Assembly (NCBI RefSeq): GCF_900155915.1
Contig: NZ_FTPO01000003.1
Coordinates: 124,001 to 188,000 of the forward strand
From: Microbacterium sp. RU33B
GTDB lineage: Bacteria; Actinomycetota; Actinomycetes; Actinomycetales; Microbacteriaceae
Reading direction: 5' to 3'
DNA length: 64,000 bases
The translations under genes were made by a program, and so were the position numbers. The notes under the pieces were generated by a model. The model was not told the origin of the DNA, ran no database searches, and was given only the letters and a program-made list of their open reading frames with translations. Position 1 is the first letter of the stretch, and each line of letters begins with the position of its first letter. Shown one piece after another: positions 33,259-42,321 of this stretch.

Positions 33259-34947
33259 GTGGGCCACATCGATGTCGGAAGCGTCTCCTTCGTGCTGTCC
33301 GACGGGTCGCCGCTGCTCGACGCCGTGACGTTCCGCGTCCCGGCCGGCTCGACGACCGCGCTGATCGGCGCCAACGGCGCCGGCAAGTCCACGCTCCTGC
33401 GCGTCATCCGGGGCGAGCTCCCCGCGCACGAGGGAGCGGTCGTGATCGCCGGCGGCCTGGGCGTCATGGACCAGTTCATCGGACACGGCGAGTCCGGTGA
33501 GACCGTGCACGATCTGCTCGTCGCCGTCGCGCCGACGCGGGTGTCGGCCGCAGCGCGCGCCCTCGACGCGGCCGAGCTCGCCATCATCGAGCGCGACGAC
33601 ATCGACACGCAGCTCGCCTACGCCCAGGCCCTCGCCGACTACGCCGAAGCAGGCGGGTACGAGCACGAGACCGTGTGGGATGCCTGCACCACGACGGCCC
33701 TCGGCATCCCGTATGCGCGTGCCCGCTTCCGCGATCTGGCCACGCTCTCCGGCGGCGAGCAGAAGAGGCTGGCGCTGGAGGCCCTGCTGCGCGGTCCCGA
33801 CGAGGTGCTGCTGCTCGACGAGCCCGACAACTACCTCGACGTGCCGGGGAAGCGGTGGCTGGAGGAGCGCCTGCGCGAGACCGCGAAGACGGTGCTGCTC
33901 GTGTCGCACGACCGCGAACTGCTCGCGCGGGCGGCCGATCGCATCGTGACGCTGGAGGCGAGCCCCGCGGGCAGCACGGCATGGGTGCACGGCGGAGGCT
34001 TCTCCACCTATCGCGACGCCCGCGAGAACCGGATGGCGCGGCTCGACGAGCTGCGGCGCCGCTGGGACGAGGAGCACGCGAAGATCACGCGGCTGGTCGC
34101 CGACATGAAGGTGAAGGCGACATCCAGCGACGAGTTCGCCTCGCGCTACCGTGCGGCCCAGACCCGGCTGCGGCGCTTCGAAGAGGCGGGGCCTCCGCAG
34201 GAGCGCCCGCCCGAGCAGAATCTGCGACTGCGGTTGAGGGGCGCCCGCACGGGCAAGCGCGCCGTGATCGCCGAGCGTCTCGAGCTCACGGGCCTCATGA
34301 AGCCGTTCGACCTCGAGGTCTGGTTCGGCGACCGGGTGGCGGTGCTGGGCTCGAACGGATCGGGGAAGTCGCACTTCCTGCGCCTCCTCGCCCGTGGCGG
34401 CACCGATCCCGACGGGACGCTGGGCCATCTCACCGATGTCGGAGCGGCGCTCGATCCCGTCGCCCACGAGGGGCGGGCGATCCTCGGTGCCCGCGTCACG
34501 CCCGGATGGTTCGCCCAGACCCACACGCACCCCGAGTTCACCGGCCGGACGCTGCTCGACATCCTGCACCGCGGTGACGATGCGAGGAGCGGGATGCCGC
34601 GGGATGCCGCGAGCTCGGCCCTCGACCGGTACGGACTCATCCGTCAGGCAGAGCAGGTGTTCGACAGTCTGTCGGGGGGTCAGCAGGCGCGGTTCCAGAT
34701 CCTGCTGCTCGAGCTGTCGGGGGCGACGCTGCTCCTGCTCGACGAGCCGACCGACAACCTCGACCTGGTCTCCGCGGAGGCGCTCGAAGACGCGATCGCG
34801 CGGTTCGAGGGCACCGTGCTCGCCGTGACCCACGATCGCTGGTTCGCGCGCTCGTTCGACCGCTTCCTCGTGTTCGGCGCCGACGGCACGGTCTACGAGT
34901 CGGACGACGCCGTCTGGGACGAGACCCGGGTGGTGCGCAGCCGCTGA
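33259..34947 (+). CDS. ABC-F family ATP-binding protein
   Basis: 562 residues, two ABC domains in one chain and no membrane segment, hence ABC-F. First cassette: Walker A GANGAGKST, signature LSGGEQKRLALEALL, Walker B LLLDEPDNYLD. Linker rich in Arg (ENRMARLDELRRRWDEEHAK). Second cassette: GSNGSGKS, LSGGQQARFQILLLEL, LLLLDEPTDNLDL. Such proteins act on the ribosome (translation factors or antibiotic protection); no member-specific motif identifies a resistance role. GTG start. The 77-bp gap upstream has a possible TAGGCT -10 near 33211. Confidence 0.88.
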   Translation: MGHIDVGSVSFVLSDGSPLLDAVTFRVPAGSTTALIGANGAGKSTLLRVIRGELPAHEGAVVIAGGLGVMDQFIGHGESGETVHDLLVAVAPTRVSAAARALDAAELAIIERDDIDTQLAYAQALADYAEAGGYEHETVWDACTTTALGIPYARARFRDLATLSGGEQKRLALEALLRGPDEVLLLDEPDNYLDVPGKRWLEERLRETAKTVLLVSHDRELLARAADRIVTLEASPAGSTAWVHGGGFSTYRDARENRMARLDELRRRWDEEHAKITRLVADMKVKATSSDEFASRYRAAQTRLRRFEEAGPPQERPPEQNLRLRLRGARTGKRAVIAERLELTGLMKPFDLEVWFGDRVAVLGSNGSGKSHFLRLLARGGTDPDGTLGHLTDVGAALDPVAHEGRAILGARVTPGWFAQTHTHPEFTGRTLLDILHRGDDARSGMPRDAASSALDRYGLIRQAEQVFDSLSGGQQARFQILLLELSGATLLLLDEPTDNLDLVSAEALEDAIARFEGTVLAVTHDRWFARSFDRFLVFGADGTVYESDDAVWDETRVVRSR

Positions 34948-35080
34948 GGCGCGGGGCGGGCACGGGTGCGGAGACGATGCGCGGCGCGCCGGCGGCGGAT
35001 GCCGGTTTCCGGCGAGTCCGGGCGGGGCTCCGCATCCGTGCACATCGTTGTCGTCGGTGCCCCGCGGGTAGGCTGGGGAT

Positions 35081-36205
35081 GTGAGCATGGAGATCGAGCT
35101 CGGCCGCGCCAAGCGCGCCCGCCGGGCCTACGCGTTCGATGACATCGCCGTCGTGCCGTCGCGCCGCACGCGCAACCCCGAAGACGTCTCCACGACGTGG
35201 TCGATCGACGCCTACTCGTTCGCGATCCCCGTGCTCGGCGCTCCGATGGACTCCGTTATGAGCCCGCAGACCGCGATCATGCTCGGACAGCTCGGCGGAC
35301 TCGGCGTGCTCGACCTCGAAGGGCTGTGGACGCGGTACGACGACCCCGCTCCGCTTCTGGCCGAGATCGCGTCGCTGGCCGACGTCGAGGCCACCCAGCG
35401 CATGCAGGAGCTGTACTCTCAGCCCATCCGGCCCGAGCTCGTGCGCGACCGTCTGGCGGAGATCCGCGAGGCCGGCGTCACCGTCGCCGGCGCCCTCACC
35501 CCGCAGCGCACGCAGGAGCTGTACGAGACCGTCGTCGCCGCCGGGGTCGACCTCTTCGTCATCCGCGGCACCACGGTCTCGGCGGAGCACGTGTCGTCGG
35601 CCGATCAGCCGCTGAACCTCAAGAAGTTCATCTACGACCTCGACGTCCCCGTCATCGTGGGCGGCGCCTCCACCTACACGGCGGCGCTGCACCTCATGCG
35701 CACCGGCGCCGCGGGCGTGCTCGTCGGGTTCGGCGGGGGAGCGGCCTCCACCACCCGTGCGACCCTCGGCATCCACGCGCCCATGGCCACCGCCGTGGCC
35801 GACGTCGCCGGTGCCCGCCGCGACTACCTCGACGAGTCGGGCGGGCGCTACGTGCACGTCATCGCCGACGGCGGCGTGGGAACGTCGGGCGACATCGTCA
35901 AGGCGCTCGCGATGGGGGCGGATGCCGTCATGCTCGGTGTCGCGCTCGCACGGGCGACCGATGCTCCCGGACTCGGCTTCCACTGGGGGCCGGAGGCGCA
36001 TCACGCCAAGCTGCCCCGCGGCCGCCGAGTGAAGGTCGATCGCGTGACGACCCTCGAATCGGTGCTCTACGGGCCCGCTCCGGTCGCGGACGGCACCGCC
36101 AACCTCATCGGCGCGCTCAAGAAGTCGATGGCGACGACGGGATACTCCGACCTCAAGGAGTTCCAGCGCGTCGAGGTCGTCGTCGCGCCGTACAACGGCG
36201 GTTGA
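35081..36205 (+). CDS. guaB3: GuaB3-type IMP dehydrogenase family protein, active-site Cys replaced by Ser
   Basis: 374 residues, the CBS-less IMPDH paralogue found in actinobacteria. The IMPDH barrel is clear (YAFDDIAVVPSRRTRNPEDV, HVIADGGVGTSGDIVKALAMGADAVMLG in two blocks). Compared with GuaB in this window, the catalytic loop ICTTR reads ASTTR, so the nucleophilic Cys is Ser223. Mycobacterial GuaB3 has been reported inactive as an IMPDH, whereas a cyanobacterial GuaB3 is active; a regulatory or altered role is likely here. It lies between guaB and guaA. Confidence 0.88.
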   Translation: MSMEIELGRAKRARRAYAFDDIAVVPSRRTRNPEDVSTTWSIDAYSFAIPVLGAPMDSVMSPQTAIMLGQLGGLGVLDLEGLWTRYDDPAPLLAEIASLADVEATQRMQELYSQPIRPELVRDRLAEIREAGVTVAGALTPQRTQELYETVVAAGVDLFVIRGTTVSAEHVSSADQPLNLKKFIYDLDVPVIVGGASTYTAALHLMRTGAAGVLVGFGGGAASTTRATLGIHAPMATAVADVAGARRDYLDESGGRYVHVIADGGVGTSGDIVKALAMGADAVMLGVALARATDAPGLGFHWGPEAHHAKLPRGRRVKVDRVTTLESVLYGPAPVADGTANLIGALKKSMATTGYSDLKEFQRVEVVVAPYNGG

Positions 36206-36212
36206 CCGGTCG

Positions 36213-37082
36213 TTGAGCGAGAGCAGCAGCGCGACGCGCCCCGACCCTGACGCCACGGTCGAGGTCTTTCCGCCGACGCTGCGCGAGGTCATGCTGCGTC
36301 CGCGGTGGATCGCGCTCCTCCTGCTCTGCCTCGTGGTCGCCGGAGTGTTCGCGTGGCTCGGGCAGTGGCAGCTCGGTCGCGCGATCGACACCGATCCCCT
36401 CCCGCCCGGCGCCACCGAGCAGGTCGAGCCGCTCGGCGAGGTCGTCGAGCCCGGACGCTACCTCCCCGAGCCGTTCGTCGGCCAGCGGGTCGAGGTGACC
36501 GGGACGTGGGTGCCGGGCGACTTCCTCCCCGTGGCCGGACGCTTCAACGACGGGGTCGAGGGCTATTGGGTCACGGGCCAGCTGCGCGTCGATCCTTCGG
36601 CTGGTTCGGGAACCGAGGAGACCACGGTGCCGACGTCGATCGCAGTGGCGATCGGCTGGGCGGCCACGGCCGACGAAGCCCGAGCCGCCTCGGAGGCGCT
36701 CGAGGCGGAGGCATCCGGTGCCGCCGTCGACGTGGTGGGCCGCATCATCTCCGACGAGGGCCCGGCACTTCCCCCGCGCGGCGCCGATCCGTTCACCATG
36801 ACGCGGATGTCGTCGGCCGCGCTCCTGGCCCAGTGGAGCGACACCGAGGGTCTCGCCGTCTACCGCCCGTACCTCGTCTCCGAGGACGCCTCGGGAGGTC
36901 TCGCCGAGATCTCCGCGCGTCCCCCGGAGGACGCGTCCGGCGTGAACTGGCTGAACATCTTCTACGCGGCCGAGTGGGCCGTCTTCGCCGGCTTCGCGTT
37001 CTACCTCTGGTACCGCCTGGCGAAGGATGCCTGGGAGCGCGAGGTCGAAGACCTCGAAGACGCGGCGGCCGAGGCATCCTGA
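36213..37082 (+). CDS. SURF1-family cytochrome oxidase assembly protein
   Basis: 289 residues. Two membrane helices flank a large extracytoplasmic domain: [20 protein letters not shown] near residue 35 and [20 protein letters not shown] near the C-terminus. The motif [10 protein letters not shown] and the later VYRPYLV are SURF1-like. SURF1 aids haem-a insertion into subunit I of aa3 oxidase. Only a TTG at 36213 gives the full N-terminus; an ATG 26 codons later is an alternative and would still keep the first helix. Confidence 0.82.
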   Translation: MSESSSATRPDPDATVEVFPPTLREVMLRPRWIALLLLCLVVAGVFAWLGQWQLGRAIDTDPLPPGATEQVEPLGEVVEPGRYLPEPFVGQRVEVTGTWVPGDFLPVAGRFNDGVEGYWVTGQLRVDPSAGSGTEETTVPTSIAVAIGWAATADEARAASEALEAEASGAAVDVVGRIISDEGPALPPRGADPFTMTRMSSAALLAQWSDTEGLAVYRPYLVSEDASGGLAEISARPPEDASGVNWLNIFYAAEWAVFAGFAFYLWYRLAKDAWEREVEDLEDAAAEAS

Positions 37083-37132
37083 GCCCTGCGGCAGGCCGGA
37101 ACGGCCTCCGGCGCCGCGACTAGACTGGGGGC

Positions 37133-37708
37133 ATGCCCCGCGCCCCGAGACTCGCGTCTTTCCCTGCGATCCGAGGCTCGCTCCGGTTCTACCAGATCTG
37201 CTCCGTCATCACCGGTGTGGGTCTGCTGCTCCTCGTGGCGGAGATGATCCTCAAGTACACCCCGCTGCACGTCGAGCTCTTCGTCGGCGGATCGGGCGGG
37301 TTCGTGTGGTTCGCCCCCGTGATCGCCGGCCCCGGATGCGAGTGGTGGTCGCTGTTCCTGCCGATGACGAACGACTGCGAGATGACGTCCGTCGGCGACG
37401 GCTTCAACGTGTCGCTGTTCATCCTTGTCGCGCACGGCTGGTTCTACGTCGTCTACCTGTTCTCGTGCTTCCGCATCTGGAGCCTCATGCGGTGGCCGTT
37501 CCTGCGCTTCGTCGTCCTCGCCCTCGGCGGCATCGTGCCGCTGCTGTCCTTCTTCATGGAGGCGCGTGTCGCACGGGAGATCAAGACCTATCTCGCGCAG
37601 CGCGAGGCCGACGAGGCATCCGGGGCGTCGCAGACGCACGAGCTCGCCGCCCACTCCTCGCTGACCCAGACCGTCCCCACCCAGAACCCGCCGGAGGGCC
37701 TGCTGTGA
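37133..37708 (+). CDS. DUF3817-domain membrane protein
   Basis: 191 residues. A three-helix DUF3817 domain ([60 protein letters not shown]) with an insertion of about 45 residues between the first two helices ([20 protein letters not shown], two Cys that could form a disulfide outside the membrane). Hydrophilic tail. A TAGACT -10 lies just upstream; the stop overlaps the guaA start. Function unknown; it is commonly located before guaA in actinobacteria. Confidence 0.82.
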   Translation: MPRAPRLASFPAIRGSLRFYQICSVITGVGLLLLVAEMILKYTPLHVELFVGGSGGFVWFAPVIAGPGCEWWSLFLPMTNDCEMTSVGDGFNVSLFILVAHGWFYVVYLFSCFRIWSLMRWPFLRFVVLALGGIVPLLSFFMEARVAREIKTYLAQREADEASGASQTHELAAHSSLTQTVPTQNPPEGLL

Positions 37709-39288
37709 CCGAACAGACCTCGACCGAACAGCGACCCGTCCTGGTCGTCGACTTCGGCGCGCAGTACGCGCAGCTCATCGCGCGACGCGTGCGCGAAGCG
37801 GGGGTGTACAGCGAGATCGTGCCGCACACGGCATCCGCCGCCGACATCGCCGCGAAGAACCCCGTGGGCATCATCCTGTCCGGCGGACCGTCGTCGGTGT
37901 ACGAGCCGGGCGCTCCTGCGCTGGACTCCGGGGTGTTCGAGCTCGGCGTTCCGACGCTCGGCATCTGCTACGGATTCCAGGTCATGGCGCAGGCCCTCGG
38001 CGGCGAGGTCGCCAACACGGGCCTTCGCGAGTACGGGGCGACGGATGCCGTCGTCGCGAACGACGGGGGCGTGCTGCTGGGCGGCCAGCCCGCCGAGCAG
38101 AACGTGTGGATGAGCCACGGCGACCAGGTCGCCCGCGCTCCCGAGGGCTTCGACGTGCTCGCCTCGACGGCGGCCACGCCCGTCGCCGCGTTCGGCAGCG
38201 ACGACAAGCGCATGTACGGCGTGCAGTGGCACCCCGAGGTCAAGCACACCGATCATGGTCAGCAGGTCATCGAGAACTTCCTGCACAAGGCCGCGGGTCT
38301 GCCTGCCGACTGGAACAGCGGCAACGTCATCGCCGAGCAGGTCGAGAAGATCCGCGCCCAGGTCGGCGAAGGTCGCGTCATCTGCGGTCTCTCCGGCGGT
38401 GTCGACTCCGCCGTCGCGGCGGCGATCGTGCACAAGGCCGTGGGCGACCAGCTCGTGTGCATCTTCGTCGACCACGGTCTGCTGCGCAAGAACGAGCGCG
38501 AGCAGGTCGAGCAGGACTACGTCGCTTCGACGGGCGTGCGTCTGGTCACGATCGATGCGCGCGAGCAGTTCCTGAACGCGCTCGCCGGCGTCAGCGACCC
38601 CGAGCAGAAGCGCAAGATCATCGGACGCGAGTTCATCCGCTCGTTCGAGGCGGCCGAGAAGGCGCTCGTCGCCGAGGCCGCCGCCGACGGCGAGCCGATC
38701 CGGTTCCTCGTGCAGGGCACGCTCTACCCCGACGTGGTCGAGTCGGGTGGCGGAACCGGCACCGCGAACATCAAGTCGCACCACAACGTCGGCGGCCTCC
38801 CCGAAGACCTGCAGTTCGAGCTCGTCGAGCCCCTCCGCACCCTCTTCAAGGACGAGGTCCGCGCGATCGGCCGCGAGCTCGGCCTCCCCGAGGTGATCGT
38901 CGGCCGCCAGCCGTTTCCGGGCCCCGGCCTCGGCATCCGGATCGTCGGCGAGGTCACCGCTGACCGTCTCGAGATTCTGCGTGACGCCGACGCCATCGCG
39001 CGCGAAGAGCTGACCCGTGCCGGCCTCGACGACGAGATCTGGCAGTGCCCGGTGGTGCTCCTCGCCGACGTGCGCTCGGTCGGCGTGCAGGGCGACGGCC
39101 GCACGTACGGGCATCCGATCGTGCTGCGGCCGGTCTCGTCGGAAGACGCGATGACCGCCGATTGGACGCGGCTGCCGTACGACGCGCTCGCCCGCATCTC
39201 GAACCGCATCACCAACGAGGTGCGCGACATCAACCGCGTCGTGCTCGACGTCACGAGCAAGCCTCCGGGGACGATCGAGTGGGAGTAG
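37705..39288 (+). CDS. guaA: GMP synthase (glutamine-hydrolysing)
   Basis: 527 residues. Converts XMP to GMP. Class I glutamine amidotransferase with catalytic Cys in GICYGFQ and His/Glu in WHPEV; ATP-pyrophosphatase P-loop SGGVDSA; C-terminal dimerisation domain ending in KPPGTIEWE, the invariant GuaA tail. GTG start overlapping the DUF3817 stop. Together with guaB and guaB3 it makes this a purine locus. Confidence 0.97.
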   Translation: MTEQTSTEQRPVLVVDFGAQYAQLIARRVREAGVYSEIVPHTASAADIAAKNPVGIILSGGPSSVYEPGAPALDSGVFELGVPTLGICYGFQVMAQALGGEVANTGLREYGATDAVVANDGGVLLGGQPAEQNVWMSHGDQVARAPEGFDVLASTAATPVAAFGSDDKRMYGVQWHPEVKHTDHGQQVIENFLHKAAGLPADWNSGNVIAEQVEKIRAQVGEGRVICGLSGGVDSAVAAAIVHKAVGDQLVCIFVDHGLLRKNEREQVEQDYVASTGVRLVTIDAREQFLNALAGVSDPEQKRKIIGREFIRSFEAAEKALVAEAAADGEPIRFLVQGTLYPDVVESGGGTGTANIKSHHNVGGLPEDLQFELVEPLRTLFKDEVRAIGRELGLPEVIVGRQPFPGPGLGIRIVGEVTADRLEILRDADAIAREELTRAGLDDEIWQCPVVLLADVRSVGVQGDGRTYGHPIVLRPVSSEDAMTADWTRLPYDALARISNRITNEVRDINRVVLDVTSKPPGTIEWE

Positions 39289-40646
39289 GCGGGAGCGTGC
39301 TTCCCGACGCCGCCTACCTCGTGCTCGCCTCGCGGCTCGTGCCCGATCGCGACGGCGGATTCACGATCTCGGTGCTGCGCCGCGCGCTCGACATGACGGC
39401 GGCCGGCGCCGACGTCCTGCTGCTCACGATCGATCCCGGCGAGCAGGCCGACCACGACGCCGACCGCGCCGAGTGGGTGCGCCGCGGCGCCCTCCCTGCC
39501 CCCGACCGGCTGCGCAACCTCTTCGACGATGCCCGGACGGACGCCGCGTGGCTGCGTGCCGCCGCGCTCACGACCCCCGTGCCCGACACGGAGTGGCCGT
39601 ATCGGGCGATCACGGATGCCGAGGGCCGCACGGTGCTCGAGATCCCGGTCGTGAGCGGCGACCCCGCGTGGCACCTCAGCGATGCGCCGGTGCGGATCTG
39701 GGATGCCTCCGGCCCGATCGGATGGCTGCCCGGGTTCGGCGGTCTCTACCGCGCCTGGATCGATGCGCTCGCCGCGGAGGAGGATCGCCCGGTCGTGGTC
39801 GTGTGCGAGGCGCGTCAGGTGGGGGAGACGCTCGTGGCCCCCGGCGCGCCCGTGCTGGGGCCCGACATCCGCATCGTGCACACCACCCACGCGTGCCACG
39901 TCGTCGCGCCGTTCGCGTGGGACTCGCCGATGGATGCCGCGTGGAAGCGGTGGTTCGGCATCGCCGATCGCTTCGACGCCGTGCTGTGGCTCACTCCGAG
40001 CCAGCGGCGGGATGTCGAACGGCGCCTCGGCGACGGCATCCGATCCTTCGTCGTGCCCCACCCGGCGGCCGCGCCCTCCGGAAGCGCGACCCCCGTGCCG
40101 GGGCGCGTCGTGATGCTCAACTCGCTCATCCCGCGCAAGCGGGTCGACCACGCGATCCGCGCGCTTCCCGCCGTGCGCGACGCCGTGCGTGACGCTCATC
40201 TGCTCGTGTGCGGCGACGGAGGTCAGCGCGCGGAGCTCGAGGCCCTGGCCGCATCGCTCGGCGTCGCGGACGCGGTGGAGTTCGCCGGACAGGTCGCCGA
40301 CCCCGCGCGCGTCTGGGCGGAGGCCGACGCATTCGTTCTCGCGAGCACGAACGAGGGCCAGCCGCTCGTCGTGCTCGAGGCGCTCGGACACGGCGTGCCG
40401 GTCGTGTCGTACGACATGCCGTACGGTCCACGCGACACCCTCGCTCTCGGCGGCGGGATGCTGGTCTCCGACGGCGACGTCGACGCCCTGGCAGCGGCCC
40501 TCATCGAGGTGCTCGGCGACCGCCCCGTGCGCGACCGGCTGGCGGCCGAGGGGCAGGCGGCGGCCGCAGCGATGACTGCCGACGCGTCGATGCGGGCGCT
40601 CGGCGACGCCGTTGCCGCCGCGCTCGCGGGAGCTGTGGCGCGCTGA
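39279..40646 (+). CDS. Family-4-type glycosyltransferase
   Basis: 455 residues. GT-B fold: the N-terminal half holds [20 protein letters not shown] start and long acceptor region; the C-terminal half has [41 protein letters not shown], and the donor-site motif [28 protein letters not shown] (in two blocks), which is typical of retaining GT4 enzymes, possibly teichoic-acid or poly-glycerol type (CgeB/TagE-like). The GTG at 39279 overlaps guaA by 10 bp; GTG at 39297 with GGGAG ahead is an alternative. The acceptor is unknown. Confidence 0.78.
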   Translation: MGVGGSVLPDAAYLVLASRLVPDRDGGFTISVLRRALDMTAAGADVLLLTIDPGEQADHDADRAEWVRRGALPAPDRLRNLFDDARTDAAWLRAAALTTPVPDTEWPYRAITDAEGRTVLEIPVVSGDPAWHLSDAPVRIWDASGPIGWLPGFGGLYRAWIDALAAEEDRPVVVVCEARQVGETLVAPGAPVLGPDIRIVHTTHACHVVAPFAWDSPMDAAWKRWFGIADRFDAVLWLTPSQRRDVERRLGDGIRSFVVPHPAAAPSGSATPVPGRVVMLNSLIPRKRVDHAIRALPAVRDAVRDAHLLVCGDGGQRAELEALAASLGVADAVEFAGQVADPARVWAEADAFVLASTNEGQPLVVLEALGHGVPVVSYDMPYGPRDTLALGGGMLVSDGDVDALAAALIEVLGDRPVRDRLAAEGQAAAAAMTADASMRALGDAVAAALAGAVAR

Positions 40647-40669
40647 CCGCCAGGCCGTCCGCGTGCCGC

Positions 40670-40950
40670 GCCAGTCCGGGCGTGTCGCGAAAGAACGGGA
40701 CGCTCCGATTTTCTCCATTGAACTTGGCGCTCACACCTGCGCTCCGCGTGGACGTGACGGGCGCCGAGCCAGTCCGGGCGTGTCGCGGAGAGATCGAACC
40801 CCCCCGATTCTCCAGTGAACTTCGCGCTCACACACACACGTATTCCGGAGATGGACGCGACGGGTGGCGCGGGCTCGGCGGGAACGTATGTGAGCGCGAA
40901 GTTCATCGGCGATCTGAGGGTGCGCATGTTCTCGACGACGCGCCCGCACA
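40670..40950. repeat. Three copies of a ~65-bp dispersed repeat (two direct, one inverted)
   Basis: Copies at 40670-40736 and 40768-40833 are direct and share GCCAGTCCGGGCGTGTCGCG at the left end and TGAACTTsGCGCTCACAC at the right end, with a variable centre containing CGATTyTCC. A third copy at about 40888-40950 is inverted (GTGAGCGCGAAGTTCA ... CGCGCCCG). Copies 2 and 3 face each other and can form a large hairpin. The element fills the 334-bp gap between the glycosyltransferase and ligD genes; no open frame spans it. Confidence 0.85.
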
Positions 40951-40980
40951 GGTCTGAAGAACGCGGATGCACGGGGCGGA

Positions 40981-42213
40981 TCAGCGTCCCGGCCACTCCT
41001 TGCCCGCCCACGGGTCGTAGTCGACCAGCAGCGGGCCCTGAGGGGGTCGGTCGGGCTCCGGCACGTGCTGCAGGTTGACGCGCACGCGGTACCACAGCGA
41101 GCTCGATCCGCGCATGCCGTCGATGAGCTCGTCGGCGGGATGCAGGAGCGACGCCGCCGCGGGATTCGCGGAGCGCCACTGCACGAGGGCGGCTTCGGCT
41201 TCGGGCTTGGTCTTCGTGCGGGCGATCTCGATGAGCGGCATCGTCGACACCCGCCTCCCCGATCCGTCGGCGGCGCGCGGCGGCTTCTCGGCGGGCCCCA
41301 TCTCCGTCGCCAGGGCGAGGAGGCCGTCCAGCGCTCCCGCCGCGTCGTCGATGCCCTCGTGCGGGTCGCCGATCTCGGCGAACCGCCCGGGCACCGTGAG
41401 CACGGTGAACTCCTCCGGGCGCCGTGAGCGCACCTCGTCCCACGCGAGCGGAGTCGACACCCGGGCATCCGGCAGCGAGCGGATCGAGTAGGCCGAGGCG
41501 ACGGTGCGGTCTTTGGCGTTCTGGTTGAAGTCGACGAAGACGCTCTCGCCGCGCTCCTCCTTCCACCACCGCGCGGTCGCCAGACCGGGTGCGCGGTTCT
41601 CGACCTCGCGCGCGAGCGTCTCCGCCGCGAGCCGGACGTCGGCGAACGACCACTCCGGCGAGATGCGCACGAGGATGTGGAGTCCGCGCGATCCGCTCGT
41701 CTTGGGCCAGCCCACCAGCCCGTGGTCGGCGAGCACGTCGCGCACGACGAAGGCCACGTCGACGATCTGCGACCAGTCGACGCCCGGCATCGGATCGAGA
41801 TCGACGCGGAGCTCATCCGGATGATCGAGGTCGTCGGCGCGCACCGGATGCGGATTGAGGTCGAGGCATCCGAGGTTCACCACCCACGCGAGGCCCGCGG
41901 CGTCGCGGAGGACGGTCTCCTCGGCGGAGGTTCCCCGGGCGTAGTGCAGCGTCGCCGTGTCGATGTAGTCGGGGTGGTTCTCCGGCACGCGCTTCTGGAA
42001 GAAGGGTTCGGCGCCGATGCCCTTCACGAAGCGCTTGAGCACCATCGGCCGTCCGCCCGCACCCCGGAGGGCGCCATCGGCCACGGCCAGGTAGTACTTC
42101 ACCAGGTCGAGCTTGGTGAGCCCGGGGTCGGCGAACACGACGCGGTCGGGGCTCGACACCCGCACGTCGTGGCCTCCGATCTCCAGGAACGTCTCGGCTG
42201 ATTTCGGGCTCAT
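40981..42213 (-). CDS. ligD: Stand-alone LigD-type DNA polymerase/primase domain protein
   Basis: 410 residues, only the polymerase (PrimPol) domain of LigD with no ligase or nuclease domain. PFFQKRVPENHPDYI, the catalytic acidic pair in ELRVDLDPMPG, SGSRGLHILV and FVDFNQNAKDRTVASAYS are signatures. In mycobacterial NHEJ this domain fills gaps and adds ribonucleotides at breaks. The C-terminal ~110 residues (FTVLTVPGRFAEIGDPHEGI onward) are the usual extension. No ku or ligase gene is in the window. The ATG at 42213 is chosen; a GTG three codons earlier is possible. Confidence 0.88.
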   Translation of the reverse strand: MSPKSAETFLEIGGHDVRVSSPDRVVFADPGLTKLDLVKYYLAVADGALRGAGGRPMVLKRFVKGIGAEPFFQKRVPENHPDYIDTATLHYARGTSAEETVLRDAAGLAWVVNLGCLDLNPHPVRADDLDHPDELRVDLDPMPGVDWSQIVDVAFVVRDVLADHGLVGWPKTSGSRGLHILVRISPEWSFADVRLAAETLAREVENRAPGLATARWWKEERGESVFVDFNQNAKDRTVASAYSIRSLPDARVSTPLAWDEVRSRRPEEFTVLTVPGRFAEIGDPHEGIDDAAGALDGLLALATEMGPAEKPPRAADGSGRRVSTMPLIEIARTKTKPEAEAALVQWRSANPAAASLLHPADELIDGMRGSSSLWYRVRVNLQHVPEPDRPPQGPLLVDYDPWAGKEWPGR

Positions 42214-42321
42214 ACGGGCCACGCTAACGCGACGGCGGATGCCGCGGCCAGGGGTGTGCGCCGCGGGAACGGCGAATGCCGCCCCCGAGACGGGGACGGC
42301 ATTCGCGTGAGCGGGTGCGCG

